In this document: piece after piece, positions 50,702 through 62,875 of the stretch
How the letters are laid out: every line of letters begins with the position of its first letter
Numbering within the stretch: position 1 is the stretch's first letter
From: Auriscalpium vulgare
Taxonomy: Eukaryota; Basidiomycota; Agaricomycetes; Russulales; Auriscalpiaceae
Reading direction: 5' to 3'
Length of the DNA stretch: 64,000 nt
NCBI GenBank assembly: GCA_019915015.1
Contig: JAHBBC010000002.1
Span: 3,038,001-3,102,000 of the forward strand
Made by a program: the position numbers and the translations under genes
Notes under the pieces: model-generated
What the model saw: only the letters and a program-made list of their open reading frames with translations
Databases searched by the model: none
Told to the model about the DNA's origin: nothing

Positions 50702-51300
50702 AGCCCTGATGGTGCTGCATTTCACTAGGAATATACTAGATGACGCTCAAATCACTTGCGGGCCTGCTAGACTTGCCACACAGCACGTAATGAATTACTT
50801 TTGGCCCTGTACAGCAGGAATCAATGTACTTTGCGGCCTTGTACAGCAGGCATTATTTTACTTTGAGCCCTGGTTGTGCCGTATTCCACTGCGGACTGGC
50901 GCCATGATCACTACGGGGCCACAAAATACTGCTAAGTTGGCAGCTTTTCACTTCATCACTTCACGATCACTGAGCTGAGGCTACAATTTAATTTGCGGCC
51001 CTGTACAGCAGGCAATTGTTTTACTCGGAGCCCTGATTGTGCTGCATTTCACTAGGAATGTACTAGATGACGCTCAAATCACTTGCAGGCCTATTAAATT
51101 TGCAACACAGCGTGCAATAAATTATGTTTGGCCCTGTACAGCAGGAATCAATGTACTTTGCGGCCTTGTCAGCAGGCATTCTTTTACTTCGACCCTGGTT
51201 GTGCCGTATTCCACTGCAGACTGGCACCATGATCACTACGGGCTGCAAAATATAGCTAAGTCGGCAGCTTTTCACTTCATCTTGGCAGTGTTTCACTTCA
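50702..51300. repeat. ~327-bp direct duplication in the left subterminal region
   Basis: The block starting CCCTGAT-GTGCTGCATTTCAC at about 50703 recurs at about 51029 with the same order of words (ACTAGATGACGCTCAAATCA, CAGGAATCAATGTACTTTGC, GCAGCTTTTCACTTCATC). Confidence 0.8.
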
Positions 51301-51425
51301 CGCTCACTGAGCTGAGGCTTCCTACATACAGCAGTCTAGTGTTTCACTACGGACACAGAAACAACGATAAGTCGTACATGAATATGAGCCTGATCCCCGA
51401 GCCACTGCAATGCTGAGCGCTGGCC

Positions 51426-54400
51426 TCAAAGCAGGCGCAGGTCTTCGTCCTCGTCTTCCGGCATATTCTCCGCATCAGACTCCTCCGAATCCGACAATTC
51501 CACCGTTTGGGCGCTGTCATTGAAGGCGTTGTCATCGAGTGTGTTGTGGTTTAGGGCATTGTCATCAAGTGTATCGTAATCGGGGGCGTCTCCGGGCGCT
51601 GCAGCATGTGTAACGTCAAGGGAAGAGCCCGCCTGTGGGCTGGTGTTGCCTCCGTCTCCGGTGTGGCCGACTTCCTCGTCAATGTCCACGTCCATCACCT
51701 CACCCATGTCGATCACCTCACCCGGCGATGTGTCAAAGTAGATGGGGAGGTCGGGGTGATCGGACGACGGCGAAGGCCAATGAATAGACAGGCCATGCGC
51801 GGCGAGTTCTCGAGTCCATTGCAAGCGAAAGGTGTTGGCAAAGCTTGAATAGATGCATGCTTGTCTGGCGGCGTAGGCGACCAAGCCTTGAAGGATGTCT
51901 GCCGGTGCATCAGCCCGTAGTTCAGCGCGGCCCCACCACCAGTCTGACTTCCAGAGCAGGAAGCGGACTGTACGATGCATCTCCACTTGAAGGAGTGTTA
52001 TCTCCTCCGCCCATCGGCGCACACGTGCGCGGCACTTCATCCACTCAACACGTAAGCCTGATACGAGCCACCAGCTTAGAAACTGCATGCAGATCATGGA
52101 GGAAATTCAACGTACTCTCGTGGACTTCGTCTTGAGATGCTGGACTTGGACTGCCACCTGGGAGATCGCGAGCATCGTGTTTCAGAACTCTCCAGATCCA
52201 CGGCATCTCGCGATGACCTTCCCCAAGATGCAGCCGTGAGTCTTGGAGCCTGCGATGTCGTGTGCCTCGAAGTGCTCGATCGCTGTCCTCCACGTCACCC
52301 TTGGGTGCGCGGATATCTTCTTCGCGGAGCGTACGGAGGTGTGCCGTCCATGCGCCATCTGGACTGAGGATCTCCAAGGCACCGTGCGCGCCTCGATAAC
52401 GCAGGACGTGCATGCGTAGTTTGTCGTTTAACCGTTTTACACTGTCGCGGGCACGAGTGTTTGCCTTCTGGCCAGGGCCGTCGACGTGGATATGCTTGTA
52501 GTGGATCAGTCCCATGCGCACGCGCAAATGACGCCTGACTTCATGTAGCGCATCTTCGGCTTGCGCTTGTCGCAGACGGATTGCCTTGCTGATGATGCCA
52601 AGAGTGAGTCCCGCTGACCAAAGCTCACATGGAACCTCAGACGGCAGCCAGAGCTGCTCGTCTTCAACCGCGGTAGTCGGGGGGATATCAGGTGCAGCCT
52701 TCTCAATCGCAGCTTGCTCGGCCTTGGCACGCAACACCGCTACGACCGGCATGTAGACGAGCTGAACCGCACGCCACGCTGAAAGCCTATGCCGCAAGGA
52801 GTTGCGCTTGTTCTGTAGCGCAGCTTTGCCGGCAGCGGTCTTAGATTCTTCTGACGATGCTTTTGCGCGAAGGGCTCGCCTGTAGAGGTATTAATATATG
52901 CAAGACTATACTATACGGCCAAAATGACAGACTCACTGCTGATCTTGAAGGTCAAAGCCAGTCGATAGAAAAGCGCTTGCTGAGATCTCGTGGACGGATA
53001 GTAAGCGATTCCGCGCCATGTTGTCGGCCTCCTGGCGTGCGAGCTCAAGTCGTACATCTGCAAGAGTTGTTGCTGCACGGAAAATTCATCAGATGGGGAT
53101 GCGTGCAGGACCGCATGGACACGTACAGCTCACGGGCTCGTCATATGGGTTTGGTTTGGTGCTGTCCGCATCCCAGTCCTTTACCATTGCTTCCCATTTC
53201 TTGATTACTGCTGCTGGGAACGTTGCTGTGGAGTCTTCGAGGTTCTTGCGTTGCTTGATGTATGCTGCAACTGCAATTATAAGCGTGCGAGATAATTGAG
53301 CCCCTAGTTGAAGATGAGTACCATATCTGTCCTGCAGCAATGATCGCAACGCACCAAGGGTTGTCACTTTTCCCCAGTTGATGGCTCCGAAATGGTCATC
53401 GAGCGCTTCACGACGTCCATCGCCGGACATCTCGCGCGTGCTGAGCGATGCGCCATTTGTGAGGGCCCATCCGGCTTCAATGCCTTCTCCGCATGTGCGC
53501 GCCATGCCCTCGCCAAAGTTGAGGTTGAGCCCCACTTGACAGGGCAGGCCGTGTGCAAGGAGATGGAATTTAGGGATGAAGAAATCGATGAGCATCTCGG
53601 AGATGTCGACTTGGAACTCCTCAGGGAACTGCGCCATGCGACGATAGAAATTCTTGGAGTATTGACAAGCAATGTCGTATGTGAGAACAACTCGCTTCAT
53701 GCGCGAGGCCGTACCGGCGATGGTTGAGAGAAATAAGTAATCCATATTGCAGTATCTATGGACACGATGCATTAGAATGAACCAGACATGCGCCTAGATG
53801 AGCGTCATTTACCGTTCGCCTTTGGAAAGATCGCCTATTCCATTCTTGCGATAGAGAAGATGGCGCGCGCAGATGACAGCGCCTACACCGTTCACAGAAA
53901 AGCGTTTTTGCGCAGGGATATTGGCAAGATCAACCGCGGCAAATGAAGACCCACACGCTTTCATCTACGTTCCTGAGGTCAGTACAATTGTCGGCTGATA
54001 TTCAAAAGGAAGAGTACCTACCTCAACTTCATCCTTGTGCTTCTCGACGTGCGCTTCAAAGGGTTCTCGGGGAACAAAATATGACCAGCCTGGCGCGAGC
54101 TGGGTGTCCTTGAGGCCACGATTCTTCAGCTTCAGTTTGAAATTAGCATCCATCGACAGAAGTGTCGCATGCTTCCACCTGAGATATTAAATCAGCTGAT
54201 TTGATTAACAAGACATTGTAGACTTAATACACTTACTGTGCGCTTTCTGGCTCATCTTCCCAGCCATCGTCCATGTTCCTCCCCGGCTGCGGACAAGCCG
54301 GGCATTCCACGACAAGTTCGCCAAGTGCCGTTCCATTGATACCGGTGGGATCGTGCGCGCGTCCGGCCCGTTTGCAAGCGCGTACATTCCGGAAGCAGCG

Positions 54401-55619
54401 GACAGTTCGAATGAAGTCCTTGTAGTGATTCTGCATGCTGTAATTAGTGTTTTGCCCTTAGTGAAAACACCGCCGCCGCACGAACCTTCGGTTGAAACAG
54501 ACCAGTCCCATCAGTTGTCCTCGCCAATCCAGACCAGAAATCGTACGCATTAAGCTTCCCTTGGAGTGTCATGGCATGAAATAGCTCCAGTGTTCGCAGT
54601 GTGGTTACTGTCCGGGGGCGCGCCACGGTGGCTGGCCACCATCCGGCGCGAAGAAACTGAATGTACGTGTTTGCGGTGCGCTCGTTTCCGCACTCGCAGA
54701 ACCGGACCCGCACAGTACGGACTCCAGAGACGTCAATGACTGTCACTTGGGTTGACTGGACCCGTGGGCAGGGACATGGAAGGCCGTCGTGGCCGAGTTG
54801 AATATCGAGACCTGCGTCGGCAAGCGAGTACTTCGCAAAGAAATACCCATTCCACTTCTAACATGGTTTTCAGTATTGTGTGGGTGCAACAGAGAAACTC
54901 GTACCTTGACGCAATGGAGAGGTTGTTTCTGGTGAGCATGGCAACAGCATTCTTCACAGACGACTTCTTGGCCGACACAATCCTGGCACTTGATGGCTGC
55001 CGGTTTCGCATTGCATGTTGGGCACAATGAATCCGGCTCGGCAGAACCCCAGCCATCGTGCAAACGGATGAGCTCGTCCAGATATTGGTCGCGCACCGCC
55101 GTCCACTCAACAAGAAGATCAACCTTGAGGCATAAACAACAAGTGTGAGCTGAGATTCATGAGCAGGTACGAGATACTGACCCTGGTCTTCTTCTTTTTT
55201 TTCTCGGCACGAATCCGTCTGCGAATACGACGACCGAGTCGGACCATTTCATCGTTGATGTAAATGTCTGTGTCAATTGCGGCAGGGGTGTCTTCAAGCT
55301 CGTCGTCTGGATGCAGGGAAAGCGGTGGATTGGGAGAGACATCAACGGTTGGCGGTGGGACAAAGAAGTGTGAAGTCGTGTGCCGAGGCTTGCGGCGTCG
55401 TAGAGTAGGAACAGAGAGAGAGGTGTGTCGAATTTTGGGAGGTGGGAGAGACAGCTGCTTGGAAGTGCTGATGACAATCCCTTTCACAGACTTCGGTGTG
55501 TACTTGCGCACCATAGCGCGCACGGGAACTGAAGCTGAGGCCCAGGGGCCAGCCAGGTGCAGCAGGTGAGGCACGTCTGCGGCTTTGTTGACAGAGCGCC
55601 AGCTGGCACGTGATCGCAT
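51426..55619 (-). CDS. KDZ transposase with CxC2 cysteine cluster
   Basis: Ten exons with consistent phases: 55619-55182, 55123-54905, 54857-54486, 54430-54237, 54178-54022, 53964-53813, 53755-53127, 53072-52937, 52879-52116, 52057-51426, about 1230 residues. After a basic N-terminus comes a cysteine cluster (LCPTCNAKPAAIKCQDC, VCEECCCHAH), then the CxC2 KDZ-associated domain (VTVIDVSGVRTVRVRFCECG, LELFHAMTLQGKLNAYDFW). The RNase H-like catalytic core shows Asp in LLSMDANFKLKLKNRG, Asp in LTYDIACQYSKN and Glu in CGEGIEAGWALTN, with GVGAVICARHLL and KGERYCNMDYLF between. The C-terminal third is helical (LRVEWMKCRARVRRWAEEI) and ends in an acidic Asp/Asn-rich tail with a repeated TLDDNA motif. 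The start at 55619 is the longest option; MVRKYTPKSVKG further in is an alternative. Confidence 0.9.
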
Positions 55620-55991
55620 ACTCTAATTCAGTGTAGACCGGGGCATCTACGGCTAAGCTTCAACTTAGTGTCCAGAGCATATATGTACCACTGAATCATT
55701 ATCCTAGGCCCTCATACCGTGACAAATGCACGTACTTTCCGCCCGAGGTGACTTTGCTTGCCAGAGGCGCCGGGCAACCCTATTGTGGGGTTAGGTCTAT
55801 TAGCTCTTAAAAATGTCAAGTCGTGCGGGATCAAAACAAGTGCTATTAACAAGGAATACAGCGACGGTTTGAATTGGATACAGTATGCAATGTCACAAAA
55901 TAAATGGATGAGATGGAAGACCTGGCTTCAAAAATGGTACAGGCGATGGAACACAGGGATGTTGATGCTGGAAGATTGGGCGACAACCTGA

Positions 55992-56680
55992 TCAGTTGGG
56001 TGAAGAAGAAAGTAAGGATGTGACGCACCGGCAACCTGTAAAAACCAGAGCCCTGTCCATGGTTGCCCCTGCAACGGCGGAGGCGCCCTGAGAGTGAAGC
56101 TCGATCTCTTGATGAATGGCAGCTACGAGGCGACGCTGAGCGTGGATTGCTGCAAAGCCTGTTTCTAAATTCTCCACGCCACGATCAACAACACTGAGCG
56201 CATGTTGAAGAACTTCCGCTTTGAGAGGTTCAAGAGCTTGGATGTACTGTGAGACCCAGCCGCCAGATGCGTCAACACTGGCATCCAGCTCGTCGCGGAT
56301 GTCGGCTTCGATGATTTGGCACCGCCGCCACAATGCATATTCTTGCTCTTGCATGTCTGGGGTAAGGACAGGGTCCTGCTCTAAGCTTTTGTAGACTATG
56401 CTTGTCGTATACGCATATCTGTAAGTTGAATATCTTAGTCCGGAGTTTGCTCTGCACAAAAAAAGCGAACGCACTGGCTCGAAAGCTGACAGCCTTCTCT
56501 TAACTCCCGTTCCTTGTCCTCCCTCTTGGTCTTAGACACCTTCCTTCGTCCTACTCCGCGTTTGACTGTGTTGTACCGATTTTGATAGGCCTTCAGCCGC
56601 GTCTTGTTTCTGCATGACCGTCAGCATATCCAGCTTGCAAATGGCACATGCAGAGCGCACCTCTCATAATGAGACAGCAT
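55992..56680 (-). CDS. Small unknown gene in the KDZ transposon (193 residues)
   Basis: Three exons, 56680-56661, 56609-56475 and 56418-55992, join in phase 2 twice. The protein starts MLSHYERNKTRLKAYQNRYN, followed by a basic stretch (RRKVSKTKREDKERELREG) and a helical C-terminal half (EQEYALWRRCQIIEADIRDE, VENLETGFAAIHAQRRLVAA). I do not recognise the family. It lies next to the transposase on the same strand and could be a transposition accessory factor. Confidence 0.6.
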
Positions 56681-57218
56681 GGTGTTTGTGGTGGACGTCA
56701 AGAACAGATATTGAGCAGAGAGATGCGGTGGATTGAATGGGAAGAGCTGACCGAGAGATGTGAAGGCGCACGACGCGTCGCGTCATTTGCCGCGAACACT
56801 CTCAGCCATGCCTCGAGCTTCATGCCTCTTGCACCGTCATGTACTAAGTAATCCATGAGTAAATTACCACATCTCGGGGCGCATGTCAAAAATCCAAAGC
56901 AAAAGTGTGGGATTTATTGACCGTCACTGTGCTCCGCCGTTTGACTTGTGCGGTGTTTTATCCCTGCCTCAAGCGATGGCAACGCACGGTCCGGTGTCCC
57001 GTAGAGACAACATACTTGCGTTGCAGGTTGTATTCCCCCACAAAAGCTATCGTGGCCGTTCAGGCATTCAACACGCTCGAGCACACAACATGGCATTCAA
57101 GAAACACTAGATACTAGTACACGAGATACGGACTACACAAGACGCGCGCCATGACAAGAAGATGGTACCCGAGCCACAACAAGACTGTACCCGAGTGCAT
57201 GCTATACATCAAAGTCGT
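56681..57218. other. Intergenic gap inside the KDZ transposon
   Basis: About 540 bp between two leftward genes. It holds the 5' region of the 193-residue gene and the 3' end of the next; no further gene was recognised. Confidence 0.45.
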
Positions 57219-59175
57219 TCATATGTAAGATATACCACTCTTCGGCAAGGCGAAAATTGAGGAAACCGCGGACGTGGGCCCGGGGCAGCCCAAGATCAAG
57301 GGGCGGATGTTATTCCTGCACATAGGTGAGCGGTGAGAATCCCAGGAAGGAAGCGACATACCAGGGTCCAAGGAACACTCCCTCATCATGGCCGTTCGCG
57401 ATTGCATAGTACACGTCACCATCTTCTGCGGCCTCAATGCGCGCGCAACGCTCTTCCTCTGTCTCTGCATTGGTTGTTGAGGGACCGGCAGCACCTGCGA
57501 ATGGCGTGGTGGAGACAGAAGATACCAACGAGACCGAGCCCAGCGTCGACAATGAGGCCGCATTCCACGACGACATGGCCGGGTCAACCCAGATCGGGCT
57601 ACTCTGCGGAGCGGCGGCGGACGGAGGAGAAGTGGTCGCGGTGCGCGTGGTGCTGGGGGCTTGGCCGCGAAGCTCCGAGGTGTTCCTCGTGCTCGGCACA
57701 TGGAAGTCGTGAGGGGATTCGTCTTCGCGAGGAGATCCGCGTTCGCGAGGAGATTCACGTCGGGCTCGCTCCGCAAGAACACGCTAGAGAGCGGTCAGAA
57801 AACAACAAAAGTCTGAGTATATACGACTAGACATACCTGCCAGCCCATCTGGACGCGTAGCTCGCAGTCATTGCCCGGGGCAGCAGGGTGTGACGCCACA
57901 TGGAGAGCAAGGCTGGCTGAGCTGGACCCAGGCTCCGGTATGTTGGGAGGCGCCGCACGTGGAGCTGCCGGCATGTTCGAAGGCGCATAACGTTGCACCG
58001 GCGGGGCATTCGCCGGCGATAAGGGCATAGTGCGGCGCACACCACGCTGCCCGACAACGGAAGGCGTCACAGCCGGGCCTGTCGGACGATTTGAGGGATT
58101 CGAGGGCACCGTGGGAGAAGAGGCTGCATCAAAGAGATAAGGCTCGATTGGGGGAGACCGTGAAGACGTTGAGGAGCCAACAGATATGGCAGAGTTGGTG
58201 GAATGTACGGATACGGTTGATGAAGAGGATGCTGTCCGTAAGTTTGACTGGATACCGGTAGCCGCAGCGAAGGGGGCACGGCGTTGAGCATTGCCAAGGT
58301 GTGTGTTGCCTGAGTTGAGACGTGAAGTAGCAGATGGAGACGAACGGCTGCCGACCGAGCGAGAAGGTCCAGGCGCGCGATACGTTGGAGGAGCAGATGA
58401 GATGTCTGGCGAGGGAAGTAGGGGGTAAAATGGTGGGCGGGCACGTGGCGCAGTGGGCGTCTCCAACTCTGGCATCGCACCAGGCATCGCACCAGAAGAC
58501 ATGTTAGGAGGGGCACGCGGCGGCGTGGAGGTTATGAACTGTACTGGGGGTGTCAACGTTGCGAACGGCGCGCTTGGGGACGCGCTTGGGGACGTTGTAA
58601 GGGTAGGTGGAGATGGAAGGGCAGTTGGGGGCGTGGACGTTGTGAATGGTGCGGCTGGGGAAGTGGATGTTGCGAATGGCGCGGGGACTATGCTGTTGTC
58701 GTTGGGAGCACGATGATACGGTCCGAATAAAGGAGTGAGTCGGAGGAGGGGGGTCCCGCGGTAGTAAGCTGGCTCCCCGTCGCCGCGGTCGCCACTAAAT
58801 ACATTTTCACCTGTGTCGTAATCGGCAGGCTGAGGTCCGTACGCCTGCCAGTGCTGCACGGTGTCGTCCCATGTATTGAAGCCTTGCTGGACAGATCCCG
58901 CAAAGCCGCTAGTAGCGAGGCTGGCCTCAATCCTAGGCGTCATGAGTCAGTTGTAATATAATGCCGCACGAACACACGTACCAGCTGTCGGTTATGCCTA
59001 TAGCATGACCGTGCCCCACCACAAAGAAAGACCGTCCGCGGCGCGTACGAGGAGATGCTGGGCGAGGCTTTGAGGGCGGCGAACCAAAACGCTTCATGGT
59101 GAGCAGGATGTGGTGGGCGACAGAGGCTAGGGAGAGGTGAGGGCGAAGGTGGTCAGAGGACAACGAGGCGTCCAC
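57219..59175 (-). CDS. Protein with two RNase H1 N-terminal (viroplasmin)-like modules, KDZ cargo
   Basis: Four exons, 59175-58982, 58932-57837, 57783-57362 and 57315-57219, phases consistent, about 602 residues. The first module spans exons 1-2 (RSFFVVGHGHAIGITDSW, then GFAGSVQQGFNTWDDTVQHW), matching the caulimovirus viroplasmin / RNase H1 N-terminal fold that binds RNA-DNA hybrids. A ~330-residue Ser/Thr/Pro/Ala-rich linker follows. A second module begins DGDVYYAIANGHDEGVFLGPW at the exon 3 end. In the spliced frame the last exon does not continue the fold, but another frame of it reads VRGFLNFRLAEEWYI, the expected module end. A frameshift or a mis-chosen splice site is likely. An inner ATG at 59097 is an alternative start. 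Confidence 0.65.
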
Positions 59176-59453
59176 ATGTTGCGGGCGAATCTAAAGAACG
59201 CCATGTCACGCTGTGGGAACCAATCCCAGCATGTCCGCACATGGATATGTTGACGCTTGATTAAATTTGCCCGCATGGTGGGCTGCAGTAAGAAAAGAAA
59301 TCGGAGAGATTAAGGCGTACCGGCGTTAGTAGCCACATTGGGGCGGGAAGCGACGACGCCGAGCACAGTGGAAGCAACCTGGAGTTAGTGAAATTGCGTG
59401 GGCAAGACACAACGTGGCGCTCTTTTTCACTGCCAATACTCCGTCCCTCTACA
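59176..59453. promoter_or_regulatory. Divergent promoter between two KDZ cargo genes
   Basis: About 280 bp between head-to-head start codons of the viroplasmin-like gene and the 830-residue gene. No specific motif is claimed. Confidence 0.4.
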
Positions 59454-62320
59454 ATGGTGTGGACGACGAAGGAGCAAAGCACGTTCCTGGGCTCATGGAT
59501 ACCCAAGTACAAAGAGCACCAGGCGAGCGGGACCACCGCAAAGTTTTGGCCTCTTCTCAATGCCGAGTGGTTCAAGAGGTGGCCGGAAGGTCAGCATGGA
59601 CCCGAGAAAACGACTGGAGCAGACGGCCGTCCCGTCGTCCCTATTCGACGGGTAAGTCACGGTCTAACTTGTTCACATCAAAATATGTAACTTACAGGAA
59701 TTGCAGCGCCTGCAGCAGTGGTACAATAATCACGGACGAGCGACGTCGAGCAGCGACGCCTCCGGAGGCCGCCACATAGTCGACTACAGAGAAAAAGCGA
59801 GGCGCAAGCGCAAGCTGCAACCCCACCAGGCATATCAGGTCCTCTACTGGGACACGGAGCTCAAGAAGACTGTCGATCCCGAGTGGCAAAAGCTCGTCGT
59901 TGACAATGCGCCGGAAGTGCAGAAAGGTGTGCTCGCGTTCCGCAACAAGCGGTGCAAGCAGCTCTTGGAGGAGGCCACGGACGAGATCAAGGCAGAGGTT
60001 GCGCTTGCGGTGGAGATGGGGATCAATGAGGATGGTGAAATGGACCCGCTGAAACTGAAGGAAAAGTGAGTCGTGTTGTCTTTGTCGACACACCAACGTG
60101 ATGCTTACCTCAATTTACACAGCTCCATCAATGCCCTCGCGCGGTCCGTTGGCTTGGTTTTGCATGGCATAACTCAGGAGACTGGTTGGGTCGGCACCAT
60201 CCTCTTGGGGGGACCGCGTCCCTCAAGCAACGGTGCGATCGAGTCTATTGCGTGAGTTCAATGTGACATATCCGTTGACACAAACCATGCTTACCATATT
60301 GTTCCAGTATCCATTCTACGGTAGATCGCGGCATCGACTTTGGCGGACACTACAAGGCATTTGAAACGGCGGTATCGGAGCCGTTTACCCAGTTCCTGAA
60401 TGACATCTTCCGTGAGTATGACTGTGCTCTGTGATTGATACAGTTACTCACCTGTCTGTCTTTTCATCAGCGCCCGACATCCGAGCTTTGGCATCATCCG
60501 AGAACACGACAGAGAATGTCATGGGCGGGGCAGGCGAGTCGTCCGAGTCGGCAAAGGGCGGGCCGGCGGCTATCGGCCCGGTGGACCCGACGCCCATCGC
60601 CTCTGATCCAGGGAGTCCAGCCCAGGGAGCAACAGAGGGCCAGCAGAAGGGCAAGGGCACGGCATATGAGCAGCAACGCCAGAAAAACATAGCACGCAAC
60701 AAGGCGCTGCTCGATAAATTCAAGCTACCTCAGCTGCGCAACGCCATGTTTTCCAGCAAGGGCGAAGTATTTCGAGCGCTTGCGGAAGCAAGTCAAGCTC
60801 AGGCTGAACAGATCAACATCGACGGGCCAGTGGAGGAGAACACGAGCAATGGTGATAGTGGCCATGATGATGAGGATGATGAGGATGTTGAAGGCGGTGT
60901 CGATGGTGATGAGATTGACACTGCTCCCGCCAACGTGGCCGAACCTGCTTCCAGTGCTCCTGTGCCGTCCATCGCCGCCGCTCCCGTGCCTGCTGCCAAC
61001 ACGGCTGAACCTGCTACCAGCGCTCCTACGCCATCCGCCTCCAGTGCTCCTGTGCCGTCCCTTGCCGCCGCTCCCGCGCCTGCTGCCAACGCGGCTGAAC
61101 CTGCTACTAGCGCTCCTACGCCATCCGGCTCCAGTGCTCCTGTGCCGTCCCTCGCCGCCGCTCCAGCACCTGCTGCCAATGCGGCCGCGCCGGCTACCAG
61201 CACTCTTGCGCCATCCGCCACTGCCGCTCCCGCGCCTGCTGCCAACGTGGCTGCACTGGCTACCAGCGCTCTTGCACCGTCCGCCGCCGCCCCTCCACTG
61301 CCCTCCCTCATGCTCGATGCTAGCCCACTCATGCTCAAAGACATGTTGTCGGAGAGTCTTAATGGCACGGCGTTGGAGGTGGCGCGGGAGCAGACACCCG
61401 AAAAGCCTGCAAGTGTGCGCAGTGCTGACCAGCCTACGTGGGTTGCAGAGGCGATAGAATACCTGTCGGATGTGATGCACGATGAAGAATGGCAGGTCTG
61501 CGTTGAGATGTGGGGTGAGCTCGAGGCTCAACTCGGCTACCCTGACAGACGTGTACGTTCTGTTCCTAATATCTTCGTTAGTCATGGAACTGATGATCAC
61601 ACAGGATAGAACTCACTGGATCAAAAGCTCCGAGAGACCTGACGTGTTCACCGAATGGCTGCGGCTGCGCCGAGTGTACACGTATGTCCCCGACATCCCG
61701 GATGTGGCCGCGTACGGGGACGCCTGGAGAGTGTGGTGGCTTTCACTCCAGCCGTCCTGGAGGTGCGAGGATCCGGCGGTATGGCCCCCGCTTCGAGTGG
61801 AGGGTAAAGAGACCGAGTGGCGCCAGGTGCGCAAGGGAGGAATGAATGGCCTCGTGACCGTGCTGATTGGATTGGGGTGGTGGGCGACTGCGGAGGGGGA
61901 AGGTGATGATGAAGGCGAGCGCACGAAGATGCGAGAAGTTGCATCAGCGGTTGAGGACGTTGCCTGGGTCCTGACGCAGCTATTGGGTTTTGAAGGGGTC
62001 CTGAAGGAGACGTTGGGGACTGAAGACGCATCCGCAATCCCTGTGAAGCGAGCGGCTGAGAATGACAGCGGACCCGCCGTGAAAAAAAGGTACGCGCACC
62101 TTGGGGTATCAAGGGTGCTGAGCTCACTATGTATGCACAGGGTAACTCGGAGTGATGCAAAATGTGTCCTTGAAACGGCCCCTGCAAAGCAAGCGGCCAA
62201 GGCTGGACGAGCAGTCAAGCCAAAACCCGCCAAGACAGGAAGGTATGCGCACCTTTGAATCCACACGGCACCGGGCTCACGGCACAAACTCACAGGGCAA
62301 CTCAGAGTGGGAAGACTTGA
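59454..62320 (+). CDS. Large unknown protein in the KDZ transposon (830 residues)
   Basis: Eight exons with matching phases: 59454-59651, 59698-60065, 60123-60251, 60308-60411, 60471-61552, 61605-62089, 62141-62242, 62296-62320. It begins MVWTTKEQSTFLGSWIPKYK with a Trp-rich domain (FWPLLNAEWFKRWPEGQ), then a coiled segment rich in Lys and Glu. A middle region follows with three 30-residue Ala/Pro/Ser repeats. The C-terminal domain has DVFTEWLRLRR, WWLSLQPSWRC, PAVWPPLRVEGKETEW and GLVTVLIGLGWWATAE. I do not recognise a named family; the Trp-rich N-terminal part and C-terminal block look conserved. The last two introns start with the same GTAYGCGCACCTT word, suggesting an exon-intron duplication. 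It is the only plus-strand gene of this transposon. Confidence 0.65.
60991..61260 (+). repeat. 90-bp coding repeats (30 residues) in the 830-residue gene
   Basis: TGCTGCCAAC followed by GGCTGAACCTGCTAC recurs at 60991, 61081 and 61171 (90-bp spacing), with a shortened copy near 61238. Encoded units are variants of AANAAEPATSAPTPS and SSAPVPSLAAAPAP. Confidence 0.85.
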
Positions 62321-62870
62321 GGAAGCTGTCTTGTGGAGGACCTAACATGCCGCTGATACCGCTACCGCTGGCTGCTGCCCGCTGCCCACTGCCCACTGCC
62401 CATTGCATGTCGTCTGTTGCAGCTCGCGCATAACCGCCTGCCATGTGTTGGAACCTTGATATGTATTGTAAAATAGTGACTTCTTGAGCATTGAAGAACC
62501 GATTGAAAGGTGCCAGCAGGGGGAGGACAGGGAAAAAGGTGTGGGTGATGGGAGAGGCGCGCAAGAGAGGCGTGGTGATACGCCATTACCCCAAAGAAGA
62601 AAGCGCGCGTGCATGCCGCACATGTCCCGTGCTGGCGCTGTGGGATAGGATGTACCGGTGCGGGGGCAAGCAAGCCTCTGTAGGCTCGTGTTCACCCTAG
62701 CCTCCAACCATAGCGATGCCGCAGGAGCGGAACATTAAGCACCCTTGCCAGCGGCACATCACGGCACCGGGCGCTTTTTATTCCGCAGAGCGGAATGATA
62801 AGCGCCCTCTGCGGAATGGTAAGCGCCCTGTGGCACGACGCTGCTACAAGTACTTTAGTAGTTCGGTGAA
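62321..62870. other. Non-coding stretch between cargo gene and right subterminal repeats
   Basis: No gene was recognised. It contains a strong hairpin at 62769-62807 and a short tandem repeat of GCGGAATG-TAAGCGCCCT. Confidence 0.45.
62769..62807. other. Perfect two-part hairpin
   Basis: GGGCGCTT pairs with AAGCGCCC, and inside it ATTCCGC pairs with GCGGAAT, leaving a 3-nt loop and small internal loops. It lies on the transposase-distal side of the KDZ element. Confidence 0.8.
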
Positions 62871-62875
62871 ATAGT

